The translations under genes were made by a program, and so were the position numbers. 64,000 bases of DNA from Escallonia rubra (lineage: Eukaryota; Streptophyta; Magnoliopsida; Escalloniales; Escalloniaceae). Positions 22,980-33,802 of this stretch are shown in pieces. Under the pieces are notes generated by a model. The model saw only the letters and a list, made by a program, of their open reading frames with translations. It did no database searches and was not told the origin of the DNA. Where the stretch lies: positions 77,501 to 141,500 of the forward strand of contig JAVXUO010002312.1 of NCBI GenBank assembly GCA_033065855.1, given 5' to 3'. Each line of letters opens with the position of its first letter. The stretch's first letter is position 1.

Positions 22980-25330
22980 CAACGTTAGGTCAAAATTTAG
23001 TAAATCAAGGATGTTGCACCACAGACATACAGTGACCATAGCAACCTTAAGTATAATAAGATAAACAATTAAGCTATATAACAAAACAAATATGGAGACA
23101 AAGAGGATTTAGCGACAAAGACCAAACACATAGAACTTGCTTTCTCCATCTTGTGTGTAAACCACGATTCCAATGTTACATGGTTACCGCCACTAAAGAC
23201 ATAGGGAGTACGGCTGTCTTCACACAAACATATATATTGGCTCTTAAAAAGGATGACGCCAACTTCTTTGTGATTGAAAATGTCACTAAAAGACTCTTAG
23301 TCTACAATGAAAACATTCATCCTTTGTGAGATTGTGCTTGTACGAAGAACGGAAACGTTGTGGCATATGAATTGACAACAAATACGAGATTTGTAATTGT
23401 CTTAGATGGGAGATCGAGGTGCATCAATTCATTATATCATCCATCCTAACATATGTAAATCCTAAAAATAATATCAATCTATTTTTAAAAAGATGACTAT
23501 AATGTGTATACCTTCTTCGTTGTATTTCGATTAAAGGGAATAATTTTTAGAACGGCAATCTTTTTTTTCTTCTTCTTTGTATCCATTGAATAAATGGACT
23601 ATAAGATGTCAGAACAGAGATTTGGGTACTTTTTGACAACATCTTTCCCTTTCTCTCCTAGTAAAATTTGTTGACAAGTTACAATTTGTCCGGAGATGGT
23701 GTTTCTACGACAAAGCCCTTCTCTTCTTTTTAGTCAAAGTCAAAGAGGCAATGGACCCGCCGGATTGACAGCAAATGCTTTCCTTCCAGAGAATGGGATT
23801 ACTGCAACATTGATCAGGATTACCCTGCCCGTTTATTTTTGGGAGCTATTTGACTAAAATTTACTTTACATTATATCAAATAAAAACTGTGTAACTAATT
23901 CATTCAAATTTCGTGGCAAAGTAAATACACAAAATTAATCCATTTGTTTATATACATTTTAAGTAATCCATTTATTTGTGGTACTTACAGTTTTAAGTGG
24001 TTTCTACGCCTATAAGTACTTCAAATCAAATGACATCCTTTAAAAATAAAAATTCTAAAATCAAATTTGAAATTCGATTTTTACTCTTTCCAAAATTCCA
24101 AAAAGCAATATTTCATTTTCCAAAAGCATTTATCAAATCATATTCTCGGAATAACATCCTTCAGAAGTCAACTTGCGGAAATCAGAATTTGAACTTCAAT
24201 CTAATTTCCTACATTCAGATATTGATCATACACCATCTGACCATCCTTGTTCTGGATGAATACTGCGTGTATATATAGTCTGATTTCACAAGCTGGAGCA
24301 GACAACAACAAACATGGCACGTCTGTATCCTTTCCTATCTCTGCTACTGGCCTTGGCAGCTTTGCATGGCACTTGTGGCGTCGAGTATGAAGTCGAAAAC
24401 GACACACCAAATACCCTTGGTGGAGTCCGCTTCGATCATGATATCGGTATCCCATTCACCAAGAATATAATGGGAACCATCAACAAGTTCATATGGAAAG
24501 TCTTCGAACAACCAACCCCGGCCGACCGGAAGTACGTTCCACGCGTGCAAGGTGGTCATCGCGCAATATAGTGAAGTTGCAGCATATGTTAACATTAACA
24601 TCAACTTGATTAATGTTAGTGCAGTGTTCTTGCAAGGCATGCAAGGTGATGTACTCGATCAGGAAGGCGTTCACGGTTGTAATGTACCATGAGCTGACTC
24701 ATGTATTTCAATGGTCGGGGAATTTTACAGCCCCGGGTTCACTGACGGAAGGAATTGCCGATTACATGGTCCTAAGAGCTAAATTAAACGGGCCTGGCTT
24801 TGCTCTACCTGGGCAAGGAGATAGGTGGGATGAGGGATATTCAGTCACAGCTCGATTTTTAGAATACTGTGATGGCCTCAGGCCTGAGTTTACAGCTGCA
24901 CTGAACAACAAAATGAGACATGCTTATAGTGAAGATTACTTTGTTGAGTTGTTAGGGAAGCCGGTTAATCAGCTTTGGTCAGAATACAAGGCTAAGTATG
25001 CTCCAAAATTTTTGGTTTAATGGGTAGTAGTATTGTGGGATATGATTGAGAGGAGATGTACAAGGGTACCCTAACTTGAAATTTTGATTATCTGAAACTA
25101 GTTTTCTTATATTGCACCAACCTTTACAACTTTTGAAAAGAAAATCTATTAATTAGATTCTATGCTACTAACAAGTAACAACTAGTATGCTGCTCGTGGC
25201 TAGTAAACAAAGGGAGCTTTGGTGACATTGCAATGAATGTGTTTTTGTGCACTCCACCGTGTTTCTTGGGGAGTGAACCTATGTATACATATTTTTGTGT
25301 ACTCAAATATTGTCGATATGTACTTTTTAG
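22980..25330 (+). repeat. Protease duplication unit A
   Basis: About 2.35 kb that recurs as unit B (25340-25815 joined to 28225-30390). Matching landmarks include the ATCAAGGATGTTGCAC block (23006 versus 25367), the 'cttgctt..tccatcttgtg' block (23138 versus 25617), the AGTCAAAGTCAAAGAGGCAATG block (23732 versus 28647) and the whole protease gene. The duplication therefore includes several hundred bases of 5' flank. The exact boundaries are approximate. Confidence 0.75.
24314..25020 (+). pseudogene. Basic secretory protease copy A, frameshifted
   Basis: Closely similar to the intact copy at 29312-30013. The signal peptide and first 72 or so residues are in frame, then an extra base near 24540 (after ADRKY) shifts the frame into a stop at 24569. 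A further 4-base insertion (GATC) near 24657 shifts it again. The C-terminal part, from the zinc motif HELTHVF through EGIADYMVLRA to the natural end, is still open. Signal peptide, TATA box (TATATATA near 24270) and metal ligands remain, so the loss is recent. It is interpreted as a pseudogene unless the two indels are assembly errors. Confidence 0.85.
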
Positions 25331-25339
25331 TGACAAAGA

Positions 25340-25815
25340 TACAGTGACAAAATTTAGTAAATCAAGGATGTTGCACTACAGACATACTGTGACGAAAGAA
25401 CGTACCCTAGTAACCTTAAGATTTCCGAAGAAAAAGTGACAATTTTGAGCTGTCATATTCAATGTCAAATATTTGAATAATTTAGAACATAAACAGTAAA
25501 TCTGAAAAGCAACAAAATCACAAAAAACAAGTAGATTAACATAAACAAGCTATATGACAAAACAAATATGGAAACAAATAGCTAGGAATTAGCGACGTAA
25601 GACCAAGCACGTAAAACTTGCTTCGTCCAATCTTGTGAGCAAACCATGATTCCAATTTCCAATGCTACGTGGTCACCGCCACTGAAGACATAGGGAGTAT
25701 GGTTGTCTTCGCTCCAACATATATTGGCTCTGAAAAAGGATGGCTGTGATCGAAAATGTCATTAAAGGCTCCAAGTCTGTAATGAGAACGTTTATCCTCT
25801 ATTATATTGTGTTTG
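25340..25815 (+). repeat. Protease duplication unit B, left part
   Basis: This corresponds to about 23000-23340 of unit A. Similarity stops at about 25815 in TTGTATGAG and resumes at about 28225 in CATGAATTGACAA, marking the two edges of an insertion. No gene lies here. Confidence 0.7.
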
Positions 25816-26939
25816 TATGAGAGTGGTGATGCCAAGGAAAGTGGGTTCGTACCTATGTGGGGTGCCACAAAGGCTGTAATCCGAGTCAGCTTTCAAGTAT
25901 GCAAAGTGAGAGACAGTGAGGATGAAGTAAGGGCAGAGAACAAAGCTTCCCAGACAAGTCGTAAGGAGTGGCAGTGCTGCGGAGACAAGGCTGAAACGAA
26001 CAGGGTCGGTAGTCGACAGTCCATGTCAAGGTCCGAGTTAGGGTCCAATGCTACGGTCCAATGTTACGGTCCAAAGTTGTATCCAATTGGTGTTTCCCTC
26101 TCTAGAATCCAAGAGCTCCCAAATTCTAGAGTGAGAAAGTGATTTTGTGAGAAATGAACAAAAGTCTTTGAATAAGTCATAAAGTCCACTATTTATAGAA
26201 AACAGTGTGCTTGTGTCATAAAGTGCCACATGTCATCCCCTGGGAGTGACGTCACCAGGGGATCCAAAAATACCGGTTCTCCGTTGGACTGCCGGTTCCC
26301 AAATTCGCGTTGCCTGCCCCACACAGCGTCGCTCTACATGTCTGAGAAGACTGAACACACCATGACAGCATGATTAGAGTAAGTCCGTTGCCCCAGCCAC
26401 CGATCCAAGCCCTTACTGAATCTCACAAGGTGCGTCAAGAGACGCGTAGAGAACCTAACAACGGTGAGGGTTGCCCCTGTAGCCAACTGTCAGGCGGACT
26501 AGGCGCGATGCCCTCCAAAGACCTGCTCCCGTCCCGGAGTGACCCAGGGGTCATCGTCCTGGGGGCGCTGATGATCACTGGTAACGTGAGTGGACATGGT
26601 CGCAGCTCCGTGTCTAGTGTCATGCAAGTCACCCCAGACGACGATAGCTTTGTGGTAACGAGCCTATCCCACTGCGAAGGGTCCTCGTGCTGGAGCATTA
26701 TGAGCGAAGCCCCCCCAAAATGAAGACGGCGCTTTGTGGTAACGAATCTATCCCGCTGCAAAGGTCCTCGTGCCGGAGCACTACGAGTGGAGTCCCTCGA
26801 AATGCTACACACTCCGGATAGTGGGTCGAAGCATGTTCCACGTCCATGGCGTGGGCACATGGTGCGGTGAATTAGTGTGGTGCCCGGAGGCCTGTAACAT
26901 GATTGTGGCGCATGGGCGAGATGCCAACGGCATGGGACA

Positions 26940-27260
26940 TTGATTGTGGCGCACAGGCGCGGCGACGAACGTCGCGGAGATAATACCTGGTGCCGGGGCA
27001 CGTATCATGGAAGTGGCGCATGGGCGCGGGGACGAACGTCGCGGAGATAATACCTGGTGCAGGGGCACGTATCATCGAAGTGGCGCACGGGTGCAACGAC
27101 GAACGTCGCGGAGATAATAGCTGGTGTCGGGGCACGTATCATGGAAGTGGCGCATGGGCGAGGCGACGAACGTCACAGAGATAATACCTGGTGCCTGGGG
27201 GCACATGTCATGCAAGTGGCGCACGGGCGAGGCGACGACTGTCGTGGAGACGGTGCACGG
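26940..27260. repeat. 67-bp tandem repeat array
   Basis: About four to five imperfect copies with a 67-bp period. Each copy contains GGCGACGAACGTCGCGGAGA, then ATAATACCTGGTG and GGGCACGTATCATGGAAGTG. Copies differ by scattered substitutions, and the last ones (27170-27260) are more diverged. The unit is CpG-rich. The matching open frames in several phases are by-products of the periodicity. Confidence 0.85.
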
Positions 27261-27499
27261 GCACGCATTGGGTGTCCCGAAGACGGGGCGTGAGTCGAGT
27301 GTGCATGTTATACCAAAGTATTAAGTGCGATATTCAGTAATGACAAAGTTGGGAGTGATGGTACGCGGTCGTCAGCGACGGGTCATTCGGCGGTAGCGCG
27401 TGACTTTGGGCGACAGGCGTCGCAGGGGCAGTGCGCGGTCGCGAGTGACAGGCGACGGACGTCTCGAGATTGATGTACGAGCATCTGTAAAAATTGCGA

Positions 27500-27960
27500 A
27501 GGTGCAAAGACCCGAAAAGTGCGCGTGGGAAGGGAGGCCCAAAGGCCAACATTTGGGGGAAGGCCAAGGCCAACCCCCTTGGGGAGGCCGAGGCCGACCC
27601 TAGGGGGTGGCCAAGGCCAAGGCCACTCCCTCTTTTGGTGAACTTCGGGCACGCCAACAATAGGTGCTTTGATGGGCAATGACGAGTTTGGAAGTCGAGT
27701 TACGACGAGCGTGTTGCCGTGAGTCGTACCCACGTAACGAACAAGGTGCCAAAGTCACACACGAGGCATACAAAGGGAACAACGCGTGAGAAGGACTTTG
27801 CGCAAAAAGTGAACAACTAGGGGGGAGGGGGAAGGCCAAAGCCAAACCCCCATGGGGGGCCGAGGCCAACCCCATAGGCTTGGGGGAGGCCGAGGCCGAC
27901 CCCATGGGGTTGGCCAAGGCCTTTGCCCCTTGACCCCGTTGCTCCAGTTGCACCGTCGAC
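27500..27960. repeat. GGCCAAGGCC / GGCCGAGGCC low-complexity repeat
   Basis: Short alternating units (GGCCAAGGCCAA, GGAGGCCGAGGCCGACCC, CCCATGGGG) recur at 27540-27640 and again at 27825-27930. The second block is a diverged copy of the first. It appears non-coding and lies within the insertion. Confidence 0.65.
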
Positions 27961-29264
27961 CGGTATTTTTGGTGAAAAGGTGTTCGGGTGGTTGCGGGGC
28001 GACGAACGCGCTACCGTGAGTCATGTTACGTGAAATAATTGGTGACTAAGTCGCGCGCGAGGCGTGCGAAGCGAAAAATGCACGTAACTTGGGCGCGCGC
28101 ACTTTGACCGGTTCGAAGCGTTGAAAATTTGACCGTTGAATGTGTCGACATGTTCGCGCGAAGCGGGGACCCCTAGTGGGCTCTTAGGTCCGACCAAAAT
28201 AGGTTGGGAACAAGTGGGAAACCCTGTAACCCATGAATTGACAAGAATACAAGATTTGTAAATTATTTTGAGTCTTGGATGGAGGAAGCACTTCAGTTTA
28301 TTATGTCTTCCATCCTAAAAAATGTGAATTCTGCTTAATGAAGAATAGTACCTATCTATTCTTAGAAAAAAAAAAGGAAAAGAAAAAAGAATAGTAACGT
28401 GTATACCTTCTTCATTGTGTTTAGAGTGAATATAATGTAAGTTAAACAGTCTGTTCAAAGAAAGGACAAGTGTTTTTTCTTTTTCCTTTTTTGGTTCATT
28501 CGAGTCAATGGACTACAAGATGTCATAACAGAGATTTGGGTACTCTTTGACATCTTTTGCTTTCTCTCCTAGTAAAATCTGCTGTAAGTTACAATTTGTC
28601 CTGAGAGAGTGTCTATATATATACACAAAGCCCTTCTCTTCTTTTCAGTCAAAGTCAAAGAGGCAATGCACCCGCCCGATTGACAGCAACGCTTTCCTTC
28701 CAGAGAATTGGATTACTGTAACATTGATTAGGATTAATTTTTCTTTAATGATAAGCTGGGATCGTGCCTCTGTGAATCTGCTGTGATTGGTAGCCATTAA
28801 CAAAGTTTAAGCAAGCATAATCCCTGTTTATTTTGGGGAGCTATTTCACTCAGATTTACTTCAAATTATATCTATGAAAAGCTGTATAAGTAATTTGTTC
28901 AAATTTTGTGGCAAAGTTAATACACAAATTTAGCCTTTCAATTTTGGTCATTTTGATTACGGTTATCAGATTTTCACTCTCAAGTGATGTGTAAAAGTGA
29001 TTTCTATGCTCATAAGTACTTCAAATCAAATGACATCCTTTGAAAATAAAAACTTGAAAATTCAATTTGAAATTCAATTCTACTTTTTCCAAAACGCAAT
29101 ATTTCATTTTGCAACAGTATGTATCAAATCATATCCACCAAATAACATCCTTCAGAAGTCAAATTGCAGAAATCAGATTTTGAAGTTTAACTCTGCCCTT
29201 TCAAGAAATCAAAATCTAATTTCCTACATAATTAGGTATTAAATGTTCTGGATGAGAACTGTGT

Positions 29265-29274
29265 GTATATATAG
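29265..29274 (+). promoter_or_regulatory. TATA box of the intact protease gene
   Basis: TATATATAGA lies 38-47 bp upstream of the ATG at 29312. The same box is conserved upstream of copy A at about 24269-24279. This implies a very short 5' leader of roughly 10-20 nt, unless transcription starts elsewhere. Confidence 0.6.
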
Positions 29275-29311
29275 AGTCTGATTTCACAAGCTAGAGCAGA
29301 CAACACCAGCC

Positions 29312-30013
29312 ATGGCACGTCTGTATCCTTTCCTGTCTCTGCTACTGGCCTTGGCTGCTTTGCATGGCACTTGTGGCGTCGAATATGAAGTCGAAAACGA
29401 CACACCAAATACCCTTGGTGGAGTCCGCTTCGATCAAGATATCGGTATCCCATTCACCAAAAATATAATGGGAATCATAAACCAGTTCATATGGAACGTC
29501 TTCGAGCAACCTACCCCGGCCGACCAGAAGTATGCTGCAGTCGTCAAGGTGGTCATCGCGCAATATGATGGATTTGAAGGATTTGTTGACATTTCCAACA
29601 ACTTGATTAATATTAGTGCAGTGTACTTGCAAGGCATGCAAGGTGATGTACTCAGGACGGCGTTCAGGGCTCTAATGTACCATGAGATGACTCATGTCTT
29701 TCAATGGTCAGGGAATTTTACAGCCCCGAGTCCACTGACTGAAGGAATTGCCGACTACATGGTCCTAAGAGCTAAACTAAACGGGACTGGCTTTGCTCTA
29801 CCTGGGCAAGGTGATAGGTGGGATGAGGGATATGAAGTCACAGCTCGATTTTTAGAATATTGTGATAGCCTCATGACTGGGTTTACAGCTGCACTGAACA
29901 ACAAAATGAGATATGCTTATAGTGAAGATTACTTTGTTCAGTTGTTAGGGAAGCCGGTTGATCAGCTTTGGTCAGAATACAAAGCTAAGTATGCTCCAGG
30001 ATTATTAGTGTAA
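29312..30013 (+). CDS. Plant basic secretory protease (BSP family), intact
   Basis: Intronless 233-aa member of the 'peptidase of plants and bacteria' family (PF04450), which includes wound- and pathogen-induced plant proteins such as NtPRp27. Residues 1-22 are a signal peptide (MARLYPFLSLLLALAALHG), so secretion to the apoplast is expected. The zincin motif is HEMTH (H114, E115, H118), followed after a spacer by EGIADY (E134-Y139), the family hallmark thought to supply the third metal ligand. The C-terminus includes the conserved WDEGY and LLGKPVDQLWSEYKAKY. A TATA box sits 38 bp upstream. It is the only intact one of three copies in the window; copies A and C are broken. The enzymatic role is inferred from the family. 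Confidence 0.92.
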   Translation: MARLYPFLSLLLALAALHGTCGVEYEVENDTPNTLGGVRFDQDIGIPFTKNIMGIINQFIWNVFEQPTPADQKYAAVVKVVIAQYDGFEGFVDISNNLINISAVYLQGMQGDVLRTAFRALMYHEMTHVFQWSGNFTAPSPLTEGIADYMVLRAKLNGTGFALPGQGDRWDEGYEVTARFLEYCDSLMTGFTAALNNKMRYAYSEDYFVQLLGKPVDQLWSEYKAKYAPGLLV

Positions 30014-30399
30014 TATTGGTAGTACCCCTGTGGGGATATGATTGAAAAGAGATGTACAAGGGTACCCTAAAGTAAAATTTGGATTGTTTGAAACTAGGTT
30101 TCTGTTATTGCACCAAACTTTACATTTTCTGCAAAGAAAATCTAATTATGCTGCTTGTGGCTAATAACAAAGGCTAAATTATGGTGATATTTCAACTAAT
30201 GTGTTTTTGTGCACTTCACCATGTTTCCCGGGGACCGAGCCTATATATACACATTTTGTATGCTCATATATTGCCTATATGCACTTGTAGCGGCTAATGT
30301 AAAGTGATAAAAGAGCATAACATGTAGCATATAGCAACCTTAAGTATATGCCGTAATTTTTAACAGATCGAATGTAAGGATGTTTTATAACATGAAATC

Positions 30400-30900
30400 C
30401 AATTTCTGAAAGAATTGGTTCCGAACAAATGTAAGGATGTTACATTACATATATACAGTGACAAGAGGATCACATATAGCAACCTCGAGTATTTATTTTA
30501 CAACATTTTGGACACCATGTTTTGTTTCGATTTCTCCTAGTTAATCCGTTGACAAGTTAGAGTTTGTCCGGATATGGAGTCCATACAAAGCCTTTCTATT
30601 GAAACAAATTAATATTGCCCAGAAGATATTGGCATGCCTTGATATGAAGCCCAAAGGAATTAATTAAAATGTTAACTAGAATATTGGAATTAATAAGAAA
30701 TCAATATTCGTGGATCATGAGGGATTGATCTCTTTTACTTTTTGTATAAGCTGGAGTCCTGCTTTGGTGCATGATTCTGCTGTGATTCACAATAAATGGC
30801 TAAGAAATGTGAAACAAATTAATATCCAGCCCTTGATTGAAGCTGAAAACTTTTAATTTATTAAAGTTGGCACCAATGCAAAATAAGAGCAGCACCTACT
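30400..30900 (+). repeat. Partial third copy of the protease-gene upstream block
   Basis: Plus-strand blocks match the 5' flank of units A and B: AGGATGTTACATTACA near 30435, 'tctcctagttaatccgttgacaagtta' near 30535, and 'gattctgctgtgattcac' near 30772. No gene follows in this orientation. The next protease copy is on minus, which suggests an inversion or a truncated duplication. Confidence 0.55.
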
Positions 30901-31136
30901 CAATGCAAATTTCCATTTGATGCTTTTGGAGCACACTAATTAAGAAGAAAAAGAAAAACAAGAAAAATTGAGAAAAGAGAAAAAGGGGAAACTGAGAGCT
31001 TTCTAGCAATGACGACAATTAGTTCTTTTTCATCTTCTACGTAGTTAACAACTTTCTTGCAAAGCAACTACATCTCCTCTCCTCTCAATCATATTCCTAA
31101 TTAAAGACTACCATCCATTATACAGAGGAACAAAAA

Positions 31137-31810
31137 ATGGTTTACCATACTAGGCTTTAGCTGATTAACCGGCTTCCCTAACAACTGAACAAAGTAATCT
31201 TCACTATAAGCGTATCTCAATTTGTTGTTCAGCGCAGCCGTAAACCCGGCTGGGTCTCAGGCTATCACAGCTAGTATCCTAAAAATCGAGCTGTGACTGC
31301 ATATCCCTCATCCCATGCCACCTATCCAGGAGCACCAAAACCAGTCTCGTTTAGATTAGCTCTTAGGACCATGTAGTCGGCAATTCCTTCGGTCAGTGAA
31401 CCCGGGGCTGTATAATTCCTTGATGGTTGAAATACATGACTCATCTCATGGTACGTTAGAGCCGTGAACGCCATCCTGAGTTCATCACCTTGCATGCCTT
31501 GCAAGTACACTGCACTGACATTTATCAAGCTTTCGTTAGTGTCGACGTATGCTTCAACGTCGCTGTATTGGCAATGACCACCTTGACGAGTGGAACGTTC
31601 TTTTGATCGGTCGGGTAGGTTGTTCGAAGACCTGCCATATGAACTGGTTGATAGTTCCCAGAATTTTCATGGTGAATGGGATGCCAATCTCTTGATCGAA
31701 GCGGACTCCGCCAAGGGGGCGTCATTTTCAACTTCGCATTCGACGATGCAAGTGCCATGCAAAGCTGCCGAGGCCAGTAGCAGAGAGAAACTAGGATAAA
31801 GACTTGCCAT
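31137..31810 (-). pseudogene. Basic secretory protease copy C, decayed
   Basis: On minus it begins ATG (31810) with MASLYPSFSLLL and keeps recognisable family blocks: GGVRFDQEIGIPF, INVSAVYLQGMQGDELR, YHEMSHVF and EGIADYMVLRANL. The frame breaks near 31600, there are stops after GFGAPG (31322 region) and in the C-terminal part, and the end is shortened: the WSEYKAKY segment is missing after KPVNQL. It is older than copy A, judged by more substitutions, and clearly non-functional. Confidence 0.88.
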
Positions 31811-31829
31811 GGATGTGTTTGCCCTAGCT

Positions 31830-33551
31830 TGCGAGATCGACTATCGACTCCATATATTTTTTTGGACAATAATGCCCTTACTTGCGAGCCCTTTAGTTAC
31901 TCGTTATCGAGGTTAATCTCGTCATTTGACATCAAATATAACCTAGTCCCTAATTCTTTCTTCTTCTCATCACAGCCGCTGTTGCCGCCCTTCCACCATT
32001 GTCGCCGCCGCCCCTTCCCCATCCCACTACTGCAATGGGAGCAAACATGGATCTTGCTGAACCGTGGCCTCGCCGGTGAGCTCCATGTGTCCCGGCCATC
32101 AGTTTGCGCACACAGCCCTTCACAGCGCCGTCAATAAGTCGGCGAAGTGGTGGCCATGGAGCGGCGAAGGAGCACGAGTGAGTGACGGCGCCGAAGGGTT
32201 ATGGTGGCACCGCGGTGGTGACGGTGCCGGAGATGGTGACGGCCGGTGAAGAAAGAGATTCATTAGGGCATTTAGTTTTGAAGATTTAATTGACCTCTTT
32301 ACCCTTAATGTAAGGGATAATTGTTTAAAAAATATATGATCTGATTTCTCAATTTGTAAAATGAGATATTGACTTTTGGAAACGGTAAAATTAAATTTCA
32401 AATTTTGATTTTGGCAGTTTGACTTCTTAAAGGATGTTATTAAATCAGAATTAAAAATTTCTAAATTTAGTCAGTTTGAATCAACACTTTGATACCTAAT
32501 TCAATACGGATTTAATCAGGGTTGACAATTCTGGAATCAGTTGAAAACATTGTCCAATGCGTTGTCTTGTGTTGTGTCACAAAAAAAAAAAGCTAATTTA
32601 TTTAGCTTTCTTTTTTTTAAAGATGGCAAAATCTAGGGCAGCTATTATCAAAATAAAATAAAAGTAGGCCGATCTAGGAACCAATTACTCTGTATTTGAG
32701 GCCATGTTTCACAAAGCAAACAACAACTAAATTAGCTTTTGACCCTCGTATTATATCTCGAGTGAAATTATACCCTCCTCCATTTACAGATGATACACCA
32801 GACCTTGACCTTCCGAGAGTTAACGACTAGGGCACTAATAACAATCTATTGCGGAATAGTGAAATTGACAACAAAAAAAAAATGCCTTCTTTGATATTGC
32901 CATGTTACTTCAAAAGTATCGTTACTCATTAGTTAGTGAAAATATAAAATTTTAATTTGAGAAAAGAATCGGGTTCTCCTCGGCGATAGCGGACACCAAA
33001 CTCTAATCATCCTACTTATGTCCCCCTTCTAGTACCTAACACCACTGTCACCCGTCGCCGTCCATTACTGCTAACCCCCGTCGCTGTCGATTACCGCCAA
33101 CCCCATTTCCTTTTTCTCACTCTGCAGTTAACCACCTCCATGAAATTTAGCCCTCTCTTGTTTCTTTCCTGTATAAGACTAATGACATGTATGTTCTTTT
33201 TTTCTTCTACTTCTTCACCCACCATCAGCATCATCCACTTCTTTAAATTTGGCAATGTAATTTTGGGGACTTCCTATCTTTGCATATGGTTCTTGGTTTT
33301 CTCTCACTCTAGTACATATATGAGTCTTCGTTTTTCTTTCTTAAACAGGTTTCAGTTTAGGGTTTGAACAGAGGTGGCTTTGTGAACTACGGTCAACAAG
33401 CTATAAGGGATCCTTTTTCAAACCTGCTGCTATCTCAAATCAACAGATAGCTAACTGAAAAAAGGTAAGAGATATTTTAGAACTTTTTCATAAAATTTCC
33501 GTTTGGAGCCTGAATTTGTGGCTAAAAAGGGATAGTGTACAATTTTGAGTT
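31830..33551. other. Intergenic with a C-rich to G-rich switch segment
   Basis: From 31930 to 32110 the plus strand is rich in CCGCC/CCACC, then from 32140 to 32250 it is rich in GGTGG/GGCGG. Similar strand-asymmetric segments occur at 48060-48720, 51850-52430 and 55320-55700. A second C-rich patch lies at 33040-33120. No gene was supported. Confidence 0.4.
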
Positions 33552-33793
33552 GAACAAACTTTGGTTTCTACCCGGATTGTAGGAATCTTCCTTCAACCCC
33601 GTATGTAGTAATAATTAATAGTCGCTAAATGTTTCTAGTGACTTTTTTCTAACACTTTCAGAGATAATTATTAGCAGCATTTTTTAGCGTCACTAAATAA
33701 AAGTCACTATAAACATTTAGAAACGATTGATTGTCGCTATATAGGGGGTAGGAGGAAGATTCCTCCAACTGGGATAGCAGCCAAATTTTTTCC
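33552..33793. mobile_element. Mutator-like MITE, copy 2
   Basis: A 242-bp element with perfect 9-bp flanking repeats TTTTGAGTT (33543-33551 and 33794-33802). It has the same termini as copy 1: left GAACAAACTTTGGTTTCTAC, and right read inverted GGAAAAAATTTGGCTGCTAT. The interior is alignable throughout with 15797-16031, for example AATTAATAGTCGCTAAAT. It is non-coding. Confidence 0.87.
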
Positions 33794-33802
33794 TTTTGAG
33801 TT

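Larger units (their letters stand above)
25816..28225. mobile_element. About 2.4-kb repeat-rich insertion, class unresolved
   Basis: The segment is absent from the equivalent place in unit A, so it is an insertion into unit B. It is much richer in GC and CpG than its flanks. It contains a block shared with about 2299-2330, a 67-bp tandem array (26940-27260) and GGCCAAGGCC-type repeats (27540-27920). On minus, around 26195-26100, CTATTTATAG-like promoter sequence (complement CTATAAATAG) precedes a stretch resembling an LTR leader. No reverse transcriptase, transposase or long coherent protein was found. It is probably a non-autonomous or truncated retroelement. ATGA occurs at both junctions, too short to prove a target duplication. 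Confidence 0.6.
28226..30390 (+). repeat. Protease duplication unit B, right part
   Basis: This continues unit B after the insertion and aligns with about 23365-25200 of unit A, including promoter, gene and 3' flank. It carries the intact protease gene. Confidence 0.7.

Noticed and set aside
24314..25020. Treating protease copy A as an intact gene with an intron that removes the frameshifts.
   Set aside because: The intact paralogue is intronless, no GT-AG pair around 24540-24660 restores the frame without deleting conserved residues, and both indels are simple 1-base and 4-base insertions.
26435..27733. Many overlapping open frames on both strands in the 26.4-28.0 kb region.
   Set aside because: They arise from the 67-bp tandem array and GGCC-type repeats, appear in several phases at once and contain no recognisable domain.
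25816..28225. Calling the insertion a complete LTR retrotransposon.
   Set aside because: No pair of LTRs, primer binding site, gag or pol could be identified, and the junction duplication is too short to be convincing.
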